This document shows, piece by piece, positions 43,106 to 52,430 of a stretch of 64,000 nt of DNA. This stretch comes from Alphaproteobacteria bacterium. Its GTDB lineage: Bacteria; Pseudomonadota; Alphaproteobacteria; TMED109. How positions within the stretch are numbered: position 1 is the first letter of the stretch; every line of letters begins with the position of its first letter. The notes beneath the pieces are model-generated. The model worked only from the letters and a program-made list of their open reading frames with translations. It was not told the DNA's origin and made no database searches. Made by a program: the position numbers and the translations under genes. Location: positions 62,001 to 126,000 of the forward strand of contig JAJDWH010000024.1 of the NCBI GenBank assembly GCA_022825705.1, read 5' to 3'.

Positions 43106-44478
43106 CCGCGTTGTGGGCAGCGGATGCAGCTGCCGTCGCCACCAGCGGCCGGACCGGCGGGTCATGGCGAGCGTTCGGCGTGTCGATCGACACCCGCCAG
43201 CTCGCGGTCGGCGACCTCTTCGTCGCCCTGCCAGGACGCAACACCGATGGTCACGCATTTCTTGACGCCGCATTTGCCGCCGGCGCTGCCGCCGCCCTCG
43301 TGCGGCCGCAGGACGACCGCGACAACCGGTACCTCGAGGTCGACGATCCCTTGGAGGCATTGCAGGCCTTGGGTCGCGCGGCGCGCCAGCGCACCGAATC
43401 AAAGGTGGTGGCGGTCACCGGGAGCGTCGGCAAGACCGGTACCAAGGAACTGATTCGAGCAGCACTGACCCCGCTGGGGTCGGTGCACGCCAGCGCGTCG
43501 AGCCATAACAACGCGATAGGCGTTCCGTTGAGTCTGGCACGTATGCCGGCCGCCACTTCTGCGGCCGTATTCGAACTCGGCATGAACCGCGCGCGCGAGA
43601 TCGGCTCGCTCGTCGACCTCGTGCGTCCGGATGTCGCCCTGGTGACAAGCATTGCGCCCGCACACCTGGAGCACTTCGGAAGCCTGGACCGGATCGCCGA
43701 GGCCAAGGCCGAGATCTTCGAGGGGCTCAAGCAGGGTGGAACCGCCCTGATCCCCGTCAACGCCCCGGGGTCGGATGTACTGCTTCGGGCGGCGCAGGCC
43801 AGTGGAGCGGCACGCATTGTCACTTTTGGCACGGGCGAGGATGCCGACGCGCGTCTGCTTGAAGTGACCCCGACGGACACGGGTTCGACCTTCCGCTGGA
43901 GTTTTGCCGGGGAGGTTCATAGCTGCCGGCTTCGGCTGTCGGGCGCCCACTGGGCGTTGAATGCCGTGGCCGCCGGTTGCGTGGCGAAGGTCCTGGGCGT
44001 GTCGCCAGCCGCATCCAGTCCTCACATGGAAACGGTTGAACCACTAGCGGGCCGCGGGCGCCGGCATGCCGTCCACCTGGTGGACGGGGAAGCCTGGGTG
44101 ATCGACGACAGCTACAACGCCAATCCTGCCTCAATGTGTGCCGCCCTGGCTGCGCTGCGCAGCATGCCGACGGCTGGCCGGCGGCTGGCCGTGCTCGGTG
44201 AAATGAAAGAGCTGGGCCGCGCATCCGCTGAGCTGCACGCGGGTCTGGCACCCGCGCTCGAGGGCGTTGACCGGGTGTGGTGCGTCGGGCCCGAGATGGC
44301 GGCACTGCATCGAAAGCTGCCGCACAATACTGCCGCCGACCTGCTGGTTGATGCCGAGACGGCCGCGGAACGGGCCGCTTCCGAACTGCGCGCAGGGGAC
44401 GTGCTGCTTGTAAAGGGCAGTCGGGCAAACGCACTCGAGACCGTGGTGGCACGGGTCACCGCGTCGAAGGCGCACTGA
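43102..44478 (+). CDS. murF: UDP-N-acetylmuramoyl-tripeptide--D-alanyl-D-alanine ligase
   Basis: MurF attaches D-Ala-D-Ala to the tripeptide, completing the UDP-MurNAc-pentapeptide. Its ATP loop reads GSVGKTGTKE, typical of MurF; SIAPAHLEHFGSLDRIAEAK and VIDDSYNANPASMCAAL are further signatures. The length is 458 residues. It starts with a TTG that overlaps the murE stop as TTGA, the only TTG start in the cluster. The stop overlaps the mraY ATG by one base. Confidence 0.95.
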   Translation: MTALWAADAAAVATSGRTGGSWRAFGVSIDTRQLAVGDLFVALPGRNTDGHAFLDAAFAAGAAAALVRPQDDRDNRYLEVDDPLEALQALGRAARQRTESKVVAVTGSVGKTGTKELIRAALTPLGSVHASASSHNNAIGVPLSLARMPAATSAAVFELGMNRAREIGSLVDLVRPDVALVTSIAPAHLEHFGSLDRIAEAKAEIFEGLKQGGTALIPVNAPGSDVLLRAAQASGAARIVTFGTGEDADARLLEVTPTDTGSTFRWSFAGEVHSCRLRLSGAHWALNAVAAGCVAKVLGVSPAASSPHMETVEPLAGRGRRHAVHLVDGEAWVIDDSYNANPASMCAALAALRSMPTAGRRLAVLGEMKELGRASAELHAGLAPALEGVDRVWCVGPEMAALHRKLPHNTAADLLVDAETAAERAASELRAGDVLLVKGSRANALETVVARVTASKAH

Positions 44479-45566
44479 TGTTGTTCCATTTCCTGGTCCC
44501 GCTCGCCGAGTCCTTCGGCCCGCTCAACCTGTTCAGGTACCTCACCTTTCGAACGGGCGGCGCCATGGTGACCGCGATGCTGATCGCATTCTGCATCGGC
44601 CCGATGCTGATTCGACGGCTCGGAGCCATACAGGGGGGCGGCCAGCCCATCCGTGACGACGGTCCGGACCGGCACTGGCTGACCAAGCAGGGAACGCCCA
44701 CGATGGGGGGCCTGCTCATCCTGATCGCGGGACTCGGTGCAACGATCATCTGGGCGGATCCCGCCAATCCGTACATCTGGACAGTGATCCTGTCCGGAGT
44801 GGGTTTTGGCCTGATCGGCCTGTTCGACGATATCCGGAAGGTTCGACGGCGCCTGACCGGAGGCATCTCGTCTTCGGCCAAGTTCCTGTTGCAGATCGCG
44901 GTCGCCCTGCCGACGGCCTTGGCCATCTTCTGGCTGGCCCCGGACTGGCTCGCAGGCCGCTTGGCCGTTCCGTTCGTCAAGGACTTCCTTCCCAACCTGG
45001 GACTGGCCTGGATCGCACTGGCTGTCTTCGTCTCGGTGGGGACCTCTAACGCCGTAAACCTGACAGACGGCCTGGACGGATTGGCCATCGTTCCCATCAT
45101 GATTGCAGCCGGCGCCTTCGGCCTGATCGCGTGGCTGATCGGCAACGCGTTCTTTGCGGACTACCTGCAGATCCACTACGTGCCTGGTGCGGGTGAACTC
45201 GCAGTGCTGTGCGGTGCCTTGATTGGCTCCGGCCTTGGTTTCCTCTGGTACAACGCGCACCCGGCGCGCATTTTCATGGGCGACACCGGGTCGCTGGCGA
45301 CCGGCGGGATGCTGGCAGCGATCGCGCTCATCACCCGCCACGAAATCGTCCTCGCCGTAATCGGCGGATTGTTCGTGGTGGAGACCGTCTCGGTCATTCT
45401 GCAGGTGCTGTCATTCCGGCTCACCGGACGGCGCATCTTCCGAATGGCCCCGCTGCACCATCACTTCGAGCAGAAAGGGTGGCCGGAGGCCACGGTGGTC
45501 GTGCGGTTCTGGATCATTGCCGCGATCTGTGCGCTTGCCGGCCTGGCCACACTGAAGCTGCGGTGA
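44478..45566 (+). CDS. mraY: Phospho-N-acetylmuramoyl-pentapeptide transferase
   Basis: MraY transfers phospho-MurNAc-pentapeptide to undecaprenyl phosphate, making lipid I in the inner membrane. The 362-residue protein has about ten membrane helices, and carries KQGTPTMGGL, GLFDDIRKV (an aspartate pair of the active site), SNAVNLTDGLDGLAI and the C-terminal APLHHHFEQKGWPE histidine loop. The N-terminus is standard (MLFHFLVPLAE). It is coupled to murF by TGATG and to murD by GTGA. Confidence 0.97.
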   Translation: MLFHFLVPLAESFGPLNLFRYLTFRTGGAMVTAMLIAFCIGPMLIRRLGAIQGGGQPIRDDGPDRHWLTKQGTPTMGGLLILIAGLGATIIWADPANPYIWTVILSGVGFGLIGLFDDIRKVRRRLTGGISSSAKFLLQIAVALPTALAIFWLAPDWLAGRLAVPFVKDFLPNLGLAWIALAVFVSVGTSNAVNLTDGLDGLAIVPIMIAAGAFGLIAWLIGNAFFADYLQIHYVPGAGELAVLCGALIGSGLGFLWYNAHPARIFMGDTGSLATGGMLAAIALITRHEIVLAVIGGLFVVETVSVILQVLSFRLTGRRIFRMAPLHHHFEQKGWPEATVVVRFWIIAAICALAGLATLKLR

Positions 45567-46927
45567 CGGCAATGTCGGAAGTTCCTACCGGCATTCTCGG
45601 CTTCGGCCGCACCGGGGCCAGCACGGCCCGCGCCCTCATGGCCTCGGGCCAGGCAGTCGTAGTGTGGGACGATCGAGCGGACGGCCGTTCCGCCGCCGCC
45701 GAATCGGGATTTACCGTAAGGGAGCTGGCGCCGCCCCTTGCCCGAATCGTGGCCAGTCCGGGCGTCATGCCCACGCACCCTCAGCTGAGAGCGGCGGCGG
45801 CAGCAGGGATTCCGGTGTGCGGCGACATCGATGAGTTCTCGCTTCGACTGGCACGGGATCCGGACGTCGCGTCGCTGACAATCGGTGTGACCGGCACCAA
45901 CGGAAAATCCAGCGTGGTGGGCATGATCGACCACCTGCTGCGCGCTGCCGGTCGCACCTGTGTTGCGGGCGGCAACCTCGGGACACCTGTGCTCGATCTG
46001 CCGCATCTGGCCGACGGCGTGTACGTCCTGGAGTTGTCCTCATTCCAGTTGGCCCGCTGTCGCGAATTTCGGCCGGACGTCGCGCTGCTGCTGAACCTCG
46101 GGACCGACCACCTGGACTGGCATGGGACCCGGCAAGCCTACGTCGCGGCAAAAGAAAAGATCTTTCAAACGCAGCGTCCCGACGACATCGCGGTCGTCTG
46201 CATTGACGATGCGGACGGCCTGCGCATACGGAACCGGCTGGCGGACCGTCCCGATGCGCCACGGGTCGTCGCAGTTTCGGCGCACCAGCGCTGCAAGGGC
46301 GGTGTCTGGGTCGAGGGTGGCGTGCTGCACGAGGATCTCGACGGCGGCCACCGCGCCATCGGATCCATGGACTCGCTGCTCCGTGTCACCGGCAAGCACA
46401 ACTGGCAGAACGCAGTCGCCGCGTGGGCCGCCGCGAGGTCGGCCGGAGCCGGGCCCGACGACCTGGTGCCAGCCTTGGCCGATTTTCGGGGCCTGCCGCA
46501 CCGAATGGAGCAGCTGGCATCGGTCGCCGGCGTCGCCTTCATCAATGACAGCAAGGCAACCAACGTCGCGGCGGCGGCAGCGGCGCTGGCCTGCTTCGAG
46601 CAGGTCTGCTGGGTGGCCGGGGGCCGGGGGAAAAATGAAGATCTCGACCCGCTGCTTCAGCTGTCTCACCGGGTCGATGCCGGATTTTTCTTCGGCGAAG
46701 ACGGGCCGGTCTTCGAAGCCGCATTTGCCGCCCGGGTCCCGGTCTTTCGGTTCGAGCACTTGGACTCGGCCGTGACATCCGCCTTCGCGAAGGCTCGGTG
46801 CGGGATGCCGCCGCCGCCGGTGCTCCTGTCGCCGGCGTGCGCAAGCTACGACCAATTTGTTGATTTCGAGGCGCGCGGCGCGGCGTTCCGTCAAGTGGTC
46901 GAGGCGCTCGCGAGGTCTGAGTCATGA
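45563..46927 (+). CDS. murD: UDP-N-acetylmuramoylalanine--D-glutamate ligase
   Basis: MurD adds D-glutamate to UDP-MurNAc-L-Ala. The N-terminal Rossmann-like segment GILGFGRTGAST, ATP loop GTNGKSS, LNLGTDHLDWHGTRQAYVAAKEKIF and FINDSKATN are diagnostic. The start is set at the GTG overlapping the mraY stop (GTGA), giving 454 residues; an ATG three codons later is equally plausible. An open frame reaching much further upstream lies antiparallel in function to mraY and is not used. The gene lies between mraY and ftsW, the canonical position. Confidence 0.95.
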   Translation: MTAMSEVPTGILGFGRTGASTARALMASGQAVVVWDDRADGRSAAAESGFTVRELAPPLARIVASPGVMPTHPQLRAAAAAGIPVCGDIDEFSLRLARDPDVASLTIGVTGTNGKSSVVGMIDHLLRAAGRTCVAGGNLGTPVLDLPHLADGVYVLELSSFQLARCREFRPDVALLLNLGTDHLDWHGTRQAYVAAKEKIFQTQRPDDIAVVCIDDADGLRIRNRLADRPDAPRVVAVSAHQRCKGGVWVEGGVLHEDLDGGHRAIGSMDSLLRVTGKHNWQNAVAAWAAARSAGAGPDDLVPALADFRGLPHRMEQLASVAGVAFINDSKATNVAAAAAALACFEQVCWVAGGRGKNEDLDPLLQLSHRVDAGFFFGEDGPVFEAAFAARVPVFRFEHLDSAVTSAFAKARCGMPPPPVLLSPACASYDQFVDFEARGAAFRQVVEALARSES

Positions 46928-48072
46928 CGTCCGGGAGCGAGGTAATGCGCGGGTGGTTCGTCCGTTGGGCGGGCAGCGTGGATCGCATCAACCTCGCGTT
47001 GCTCGTGGGGCTGGCCTGCGTCGGGGTGCTGGCGGTGATGACGGCGACCCACCTGGTCGCCGTCCACCGGGGTCTCGACGAACTCCATTTCTTCAGCTGG
47101 CACGTGCATGTGCTGGTCCCGACCCTCGCGGTCATGGTGGGACTGTCGTTTCTGTCGCCCTTGGGGGTGTTCCGCTTCGCCGCCGGCGGGCTGGCCGTCG
47201 TAATGGTGCTGATGGTGCTGACGCTCATCCTCGGCGAGCCCGTGAACGGCGCCAAGCGATGGCTCCAGGTCGGCGGCCTGTCCCTGCAGGCCTCCGAACT
47301 GGCCAAACCCTTCTTCGCCGTCGTGACGGGATGGTTGCTGGCGCGCGGGCGCAATGCGTCGTTCGGGGTGCTGGTCCGCTCGCGACCGTCCTACCTGCTC
47401 CTGCCGCTGGGGCTGCTGTTTGCCCTGTGGGCGCTGCTGGTCGCCCAGCCGGACTTCGGCATGGCGATCATTTTCGGAATCGCCTGGTGCGGCCAGCTGT
47501 TCCTCGCGGGTCTGCGCCTTCGGCTGATGCTGCTGGTGGCCGTCGTGGGGGCCGGCTTCATCCGCATTGCCTACACGACCCTGCCGCACGTGGAGATGCG
47601 CATCGACCAATTCCTGAATCCGGAAGGGGAAGCCGGCTACCAGGTTGCCAAGGGGCTGGAAGCCTACGGTCGAGGCGGCTTTCTTGGGCAGGGACCTGGC
47701 GAAGGGACGATCAAGGCGAGCATTCCGGACGCTCACACCGATTTCATCTTTCCGGTCATCGCCGAGGAGTTTGGCGTGGCAGCCTGCTTCGCTGTCCTCG
47801 CCCTGGTCGCCGGAATCACGTTCCGGGGATTCAGCCGGCTTCGCGGGAGTCAGGACCTGTTCGCGATGCTGGCCGCCGGCGGTCTGCTGCTGCAGTTCGT
47901 CCTCCAGGCGCTGATCCACGTGGCGGTGACCCTGAATTTGGCGCCGACGACCGGCGTGACGATGCCCTTCATCTCCACGGGCGGCTCGTCGCTGCTTGCG
48001 GTCGGGATTTCGATGGGCCTGATGCTGGCGCTGACGCGGCGGCGGGTCGTGCCCATGGGCTGGCACCGATGA
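46924..48072 (+). CDS. ftsW: Peptidoglycan glycosyltransferase FtsW
   Basis: The SEDS-family polymerase that builds septal glycan strands together with FtsI. The 382-residue protein has about ten membrane helices. GAKRWLQVGGLSLQASELAKP, QPDFGMAII, the periplasmic loop with GYQVAKGLEAYGRGGFLGQGPGEG, DFIFPVIAEEFG and the C-terminal PTTGVTMPFISTGGSSLL are all family signatures; the aspartate in DFIFPVIAEEFG precedes the loop conserved in SEDS enzymes. The start overlaps the murD stop as ATGA. Confidence 0.96.
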   Translation: MTSGSEVMRGWFVRWAGSVDRINLALLVGLACVGVLAVMTATHLVAVHRGLDELHFFSWHVHVLVPTLAVMVGLSFLSPLGVFRFAAGGLAVVMVLMVLTLILGEPVNGAKRWLQVGGLSLQASELAKPFFAVVTGWLLARGRNASFGVLVRSRPSYLLLPLGLLFALWALLVAQPDFGMAIIFGIAWCGQLFLAGLRLRLMLLVAVVGAGFIRIAYTTLPHVEMRIDQFLNPEGEAGYQVAKGLEAYGRGGFLGQGPGEGTIKASIPDAHTDFIFPVIAEEFGVAACFAVLALVAGITFRGFSRLRGSQDLFAMLAAGGLLLQFVLQALIHVAVTLNLAPTTGVTMPFISTGGSSLLAVGISMGLMLALTRRRVVPMGWHR

Positions 48073-49163
48073 GTCGCGTGGCCATGCTGGCCGCCGGCGG
48101 TACCGGAGGTCATCTGTTTCCGGCCACCGCATTGGCCGAGGTGCTCTTGGAACGGGGTTGGCTCGCCCATCTGGTGACCGACCGCCGCGGCGCCCATCAC
48201 ATCAGGCACACCGAGGATGTTCCGTGCACGGTGCTGCCCGCCGCCGGAATCGCGGGACGAGGGCTGTGGCCGCAGGTCGTCGCCATGCCGGTCCTGGGGC
48301 TCGGTGCCGTTCGCGCCGTCAGCCTCTTCCATCGCCGGCGGCCCGCCGTCGTCGTGGGATTTGGCGGCTACGCGTCGGTGCCGGCCGGCCTGGCGGCGCG
48401 CGTCCGGCAGGTGCCCTTGATCCTGCATGAAGCCAACGCGGTACTAGGCCGGGCCAACCGGCTCCTGGCGTCGACGGCGCACACCCTCGCGACGACGTTT
48501 CGCAGCGTGGCACGGATTCCGCGCGGCTTGCAGCCAAAGCAAGTCGGTTTGCCGGTACGTCCCGAGTTCGAACGCCTCGGCGCATTCGACTATGAGCCTC
48601 CAGGTCCGGGCAGCCCGGTGCGGCTCGTGGTGACCGGTGGGAGTCAGGGCGCGCGCGCCATGGGAGTTGTCGTGCCGGCGGCATTGGCTGCCGCCGACGC
48701 CGCGACCCGCCGCCGTTTCCGGGTCCTGCAGCAGGCGCGGCGCGAGATGGTTGACGCTGTGCGCGCCGCCTACCGCGATGCCGGCATCCAGGCGACGGTG
48801 GTGCCGTTCATTGACGACATGGCAGGCGCCCTGCGTCGGGCGCACCTGGTCGTTGGACGCGCGGGTGCGGCCACGGTGAGCGAGAACTCGGTGGCCGGGC
48901 GACCCGCCATCTACATCCCTCTGCCGTCATCCATCGACGGTCACCAGGAAGCCAATGCGCGGGCCGCTGCTGCAACCGGGGCAGCGTGGATCGTGGATGA
49001 GGCTGGCGGCGCTCCTGCCTTGGCAAGCCTGATGACAAGCTTGCTTGCCGAGCCAGCTCGTCTGGCGGGAGCAGCCGACAGCACGCGGTGCGTCGTGCCG
49101 TCCGGGGCCGCGGGCAGGCTCGCCGACCTCGTCGAGGGCGCCGCACCGGGAGCGAACCGGTGA
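48069..49163 (+). CDS. murG: UDP-N-acetylglucosamine--undecaprenyl-diphospho-MurNAc-pentapeptide GlcNAc transferase
   Basis: MurG adds GlcNAc to lipid I, making lipid II at the inner face of the membrane. The 364-residue GT-B enzyme has the N-terminal AAGGTGGHLFPATALAE loop, VVGFGGYASVPAGLAA, HEANAVLGRANR, VTGGSQGARA, and VGRAGAATVSE with IPLPSSIDGHQEANA for UDP-GlcNAc binding. The ATG at 48069 overlaps the ftsW stop; a much longer frame open upstream through ftsW is not coding. Its stop overlaps the murC GTG. Confidence 0.96.
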   Translation: MSRVAMLAAGGTGGHLFPATALAEVLLERGWLAHLVTDRRGAHHIRHTEDVPCTVLPAAGIAGRGLWPQVVAMPVLGLGAVRAVSLFHRRRPAVVVGFGGYASVPAGLAARVRQVPLILHEANAVLGRANRLLASTAHTLATTFRSVARIPRGLQPKQVGLPVRPEFERLGAFDYEPPGPGSPVRLVVTGGSQGARAMGVVVPAALAAADAATRRRFRVLQQARREMVDAVRAAYRDAGIQATVVPFIDDMAGALRRAHLVVGRAGAATVSENSVAGRPAIYIPLPSSIDGHQEANARAAAATGAAWIVDEAGGAPALASLMTSLLAEPARLAGAADSTRCVVPSGAAGRLADLVEGAAPGANR

Positions 49164-50602
49164 GCGGCTTTCCGCTTCCTCTCGGCGCTGTGCATTTCGT
49201 CGGCATCGGCGGCATCGGCATGAGTGGTATTGCGGAGGTCATGCACAATCTGGGCCACCGGGTGCGCGGCAGTGATCTGACGGAAAACAGCAACGTCGGC
49301 CGGCTGCGCGAGCTTGGCATCGACATCAAGGTTGGGCATCACGCCCGCAATCTGGGTGACGCGTCGGTCGTGGTGGTGTCGTCCGCGCTGCCGGATGACA
49401 ACCCTGAAGTGCAGGCGGCGAGATCGGCCCGCATCCCGGTTGTCGGCCGCGCCGAGATGCTCGCCGAACTCATGCGCTTTCGGCCCTCTGTGGCCATCGG
49501 CGGCACGCACGGCAAGACGACGACCACCTCCCTCGTGGCGGCAGTTCTTCATGAGGCCGGTCTGGACCCGACATTTGTCAACGGGGGAGTCATCAACGCC
49601 CACGGTACGAACGCCCGGTTGGGGACCGGTGCCTGGACAGTCGTGGAGGCCGACGAGTCGGACGGCTCGATTGCCCGCTTGCCGGCGACCGTTGCCGTGG
49701 TGACCAACATCGACCCCGAACATCTCGACCACTACGGAACGTTTGAAGCGCTTCGAGACGCCTTCCGGGATTTCGTCAAGCAGGTGCCGTTCTATGGGGT
49801 GGCCGTACTTTGCGTGGATCATCCGGAAGTGCGCCGACTCGCCGCGGCAGTCACCGATCGCCGGATTGTAACCTACGGTTTCGCCGAACATGCGGATGTC
49901 CGGGCTACCAATGTCCGCGCCGACGCTGACGGCATGCAGTTCGACGTGCTGCTGCGATCAGAGGCCTTCGGGAACTGCGGCAACGGCCCAGGCCGCATTG
50001 AGGGAATGTCGCTCTCCATGCCGGGCCGGCACAGCGTTCAGAATGCCTTGGGGGCGGTTGCAGTGGGGCGCACAATTGGTGTTGCTCCCGACGGCATCCG
50101 CAACGGCATCCGCAACTTTGGCGGGGTGCGTCGGCGGTATACGCGGGTTGGCGAAGCGCGCGGTGTCGCCGTCGTCGATGACTACGGCCATCACCCCGTG
50201 GAAATCCGTGCAGTTCTGTCCGCGGCCCGGGCGATCACGCAGGGGAATGTGGTAGCGGTCGTTCAGCCGCACCGGTACTCGCGTCTGCAATCACTGTTTG
50301 ACGACTTCTGCCAGGCCTTTGACGACGCCAGCGCGGTGATCGTTGCCGACGTGTATTCGGCCGGCGAGCTTCCCATCGAGAACATCGACCGGGACGCGTT
50401 GGTCCGCGGCATCCGTGCACACGGTCACCCTTGCGTGCACGCCCTGCCCGCGCCGTCAGCCCTTGCGGCGGTGCTGGCGCCCCTGGTGTCGGCCGGTGAC
50501 ACGGTGCTTTGTCTGGGCGCCGGCGACATCACCAACTGGGCGGCCGGGCTGCCGGGCGCGCTCGACGACGCGCTCGCCGGTGCCGGTAGGGCCGCGTCGT
50601 GA
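49160..50602 (+). CDS. murC: UDP-N-acetylmuramate--L-alanine ligase
   Basis: MurC adds the first amino acid, L-alanine, to UDP-MurNAc. Diagnostic parts are the N-terminal VHFVGIGGIGMSGIAEVMHNLG, the ATP loop GGTHGKTTTTS, VEADESDGS, TNIDPEHLDHYG, VVDDYGHHPVEI and the PHRYSR stretch. The GTG at 49160 overlaps the murG stop (GTGA), giving 480 residues; an open frame reaching back into murG is not conserved. The gene is followed by murB with the same GTGA coupling. Confidence 0.96.
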   Translation: MSGFPLPLGAVHFVGIGGIGMSGIAEVMHNLGHRVRGSDLTENSNVGRLRELGIDIKVGHHARNLGDASVVVVSSALPDDNPEVQAARSARIPVVGRAEMLAELMRFRPSVAIGGTHGKTTTTSLVAAVLHEAGLDPTFVNGGVINAHGTNARLGTGAWTVVEADESDGSIARLPATVAVVTNIDPEHLDHYGTFEALRDAFRDFVKQVPFYGVAVLCVDHPEVRRLAAAVTDRRIVTYGFAEHADVRATNVRADADGMQFDVLLRSEAFGNCGNGPGRIEGMSLSMPGRHSVQNALGAVAVGRTIGVAPDGIRNGIRNFGGVRRRYTRVGEARGVAVVDDYGHHPVEIRAVLSAARAITQGNVVAVVQPHRYSRLQSLFDDFCQAFDDASAVIVADVYSAGELPIENIDRDALVRGIRAHGHPCVHALPAPSALAAVLAPLVSAGDTVLCLGAGDITNWAAGLPGALDDALAGAGRAAS

Positions 50603-51516
50603 CCGCTTCGCTGGCCCAGCGCCTGCCGGTCGTTCGTGGCCGCCTGCGGTCCGGCGCCCTGTTGGCGAAGACCAGCTGGTTTCGCGTGGGCGGGGCTGCG
50701 GAGGCCCTGTTCAGTCCGGCAGACCTCGAGGATCTAACCGAATTCCTGGCCGCGCTCGACCCGGACATCCCGGTGACCGTCGTGGGACGCGCCTCCAACG
50801 TTCTCATCCGTGACGGCGGTGTCCCGGGAGTGGTCATTCGGTTGGGCCGGGCCTTTGCCACCACCCGTGTGGAGGGGAAGATCGTGGAAGCGGGCGCAGC
50901 CACCGCCAGTGCGGACGTCGCGCGCATCGCTCAGGCAGCGGGCATTGCCGGCTTCGGTTTCCTTGAAGGCATTCCGGGAAGCATTGGCGGCGCGTTGCGG
51001 ATGAACGCCGGATGCCACGGGAAAGAGACGCGTCACGTCACGGTGACCGCCCGCGCCGTCGACCGGGCTGGCCGCGTGCACGACCTGACGCTCGCTGATC
51101 TGGGTCTCCAGTACCGTCGCTGCGCAGTGCCTGCCGACTGGATCTTCGTGTCCGGGCGATTTGCCGGTGCCGACGGCGACCCGGCCGTGATCGCGACATG
51201 CATGCGGCAGTTCCGCGATCAGCGTGAACGTACGCAACCCATCCGCGTCGCTACCGGCGGCAGCACGTTCCGAAACCCACCGGATCAGAAGGCCTGGCAG
51301 CTGATCGAGCGGGCTGGATGCCGGGGCCTTCGTCGGAACGGCGCGAGCGTTTCCGAGAAGCACGCGAACTTTCTCGTGAATGACGGAACCGCGAGCGCCG
51401 CCGATCTGGAAGCCCTTGCGGAGGACGTTCGTGGCCGGGTGCAGGCGCAAACCGGGATTCTGCTCGAGTGGGAGATTCACCGGATCGGCCGTCCGCTTGG
51501 AGGCTCGGTCGGATGA
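50599..51516 (+). CDS. murB: UDP-N-acetylenolpyruvoylglucosamine reductase
   Basis: MurB is the FAD enzyme that reduces enolpyruvyl-UDP-GlcNAc to UDP-MurNAc with NADPH. The 305-residue protein shows VVGRASNVLIRDGG (FAD diphosphate loop), GIPGSIGGALRMNAG, GGSTFRNP with the serine that protonates the enolpyruvyl group, SEKHANFLVND, and a C-terminal LLEWEIHRIG carrying the active-site glutamate. The shape is the type I (E. coli-like or alphaproteobacterial) form without the extra insert. It starts at a GTG overlapping murC and ends over the ddl ATG. Confidence 0.96.
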   Translation: MTASLAQRLPVVRGRLRSGALLAKTSWFRVGGAAEALFSPADLEDLTEFLAALDPDIPVTVVGRASNVLIRDGGVPGVVIRLGRAFATTRVEGKIVEAGAATASADVARIAQAAGIAGFGFLEGIPGSIGGALRMNAGCHGKETRHVTVTARAVDRAGRVHDLTLADLGLQYRRCAVPADWIFVSGRFAGADGDPAVIATCMRQFRDQRERTQPIRVATGGSTFRNPPDQKAWQLIERAGCRGLRRNGASVSEKHANFLVNDGTASAADLEALAEDVRGRVQAQTGILLEWEIHRIGRPLGGSVG

Positions 51517-52430
51517 TGGTCAGCAAGCGCGTGGTGGTGCTCCTTGGCGGGACTTCGGACGAGCGGGAGGTCTCTCTCCGGAGCGGTGCGGCCGTCGTCG
51601 ACGCGCTGGATGCGAGCGGCGTACAGGTCGACACCTTTGATCCGCGCTTCGGTGTTCAGGCGCTGGCGCGCGCCGTCGAGCCGTCAGGAACCATCGTATT
51701 CAACGCCCTTCACGGCGGTACCGGCGAGAACGGCTCCGTCCAGGGTCTGCTGGAGGTGATGGGGGTGCCCTACACGCATTCGGGGGTACGGGCATCCGCC
51801 TTGGCGATGGACAAGCCCGCGTCGCGTGACATCTTCGCCGCCCACGGACTGAATGTGGCAAACGGCCTCGTCGTCTGTCGAGACGAGTTGGCGGCGCGCG
51901 ACCCGATGCCAAGGCCCTATGTGGTCAAGCCTCTGGCGGGCGGATCCAGCATCGGGGTCGTGATCCTGCGGGACGGAGACGCCACACCAGAACCGTCGAC
52001 GGGAGGCGAGCGCGACCCGGTCCTGGTGGAGGAATACGTGCCGGGTCGCGAGATTACGGCGGCGGTTCTCGACGGACGACCGCTGTCGTTGCTCGAAATC
52101 CGCGCTCACGGGGCGTTCTACAGTTACGACAGCAAGTACAACTCCGACCGCACCGAGTACCTCGAGCCTGACGATCTGCCTAACGACGTGCGGGAATCGG
52201 TGCTGCATGTCGCGCTGCGCGCCCATGAATTGCTGGGCTGTCGCGGGGTCACGCGGTCGGACTTCCGTCTCGACGACACGTCGGGAGGGCACCGCCTGGT
52301 CCTGCTGGAGGTCAACACCCAGCCAGGACTGACCCGGACATCACTAGTTCCCAAGCTTGCCCGCCAGGCGGGCGTGAGCTTCGAGGAGCTTTGCCAGTGG
52401 CTGGTGGAGGACGCCTCATGTCCACGATGA
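51513..52430 (+). CDS. ddl: D-alanine--D-alanine ligase
   Basis: The ATP-grasp enzyme that makes D-Ala-D-Ala for MurF. The N-terminal VVVLLGGTSDEREVSLRSG carries the conserved glutamate and serine that bind the first D-alanine. HGGTGENGSVQGLLE, KPLAGGSSIGV, YDSKYNSDRTEY (omega loop) and EVNTQPGLTRTSLVPKLA (metal site) follow. The ATG at 51513, overlapping the murB stop and eight bases after GGAGG, is preferred; a second ATG follows at once. The length is 305 residues. It overlaps the start of ftsQ. Confidence 0.96.
   Translation: MMVSKRVVVLLGGTSDEREVSLRSGAAVVDALDASGVQVDTFDPRFGVQALARAVEPSGTIVFNALHGGTGENGSVQGLLEVMGVPYTHSGVRASALAMDKPASRDIFAAHGLNVANGLVVCRDELAARDPMPRPYVVKPLAGGSSIGVVILRDGDATPEPSTGGERDPVLVEEYVPGREITAAVLDGRPLSLLEIRAHGAFYSYDSKYNSDRTEYLEPDDLPNDVRESVLHVALRAHELLGCRGVTRSDFRLDDTSGGHRLVLLEVNTQPGLTRTSLVPKLARQAGVSFEELCQWLVEDASCPR

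Noticed and set aside
46857..48068. Extension of murG 400 codons upstream
   Set aside because: The extra frame runs through ftsW, which is intact in another frame; murG similarity starts exactly at the ATGA overlap.
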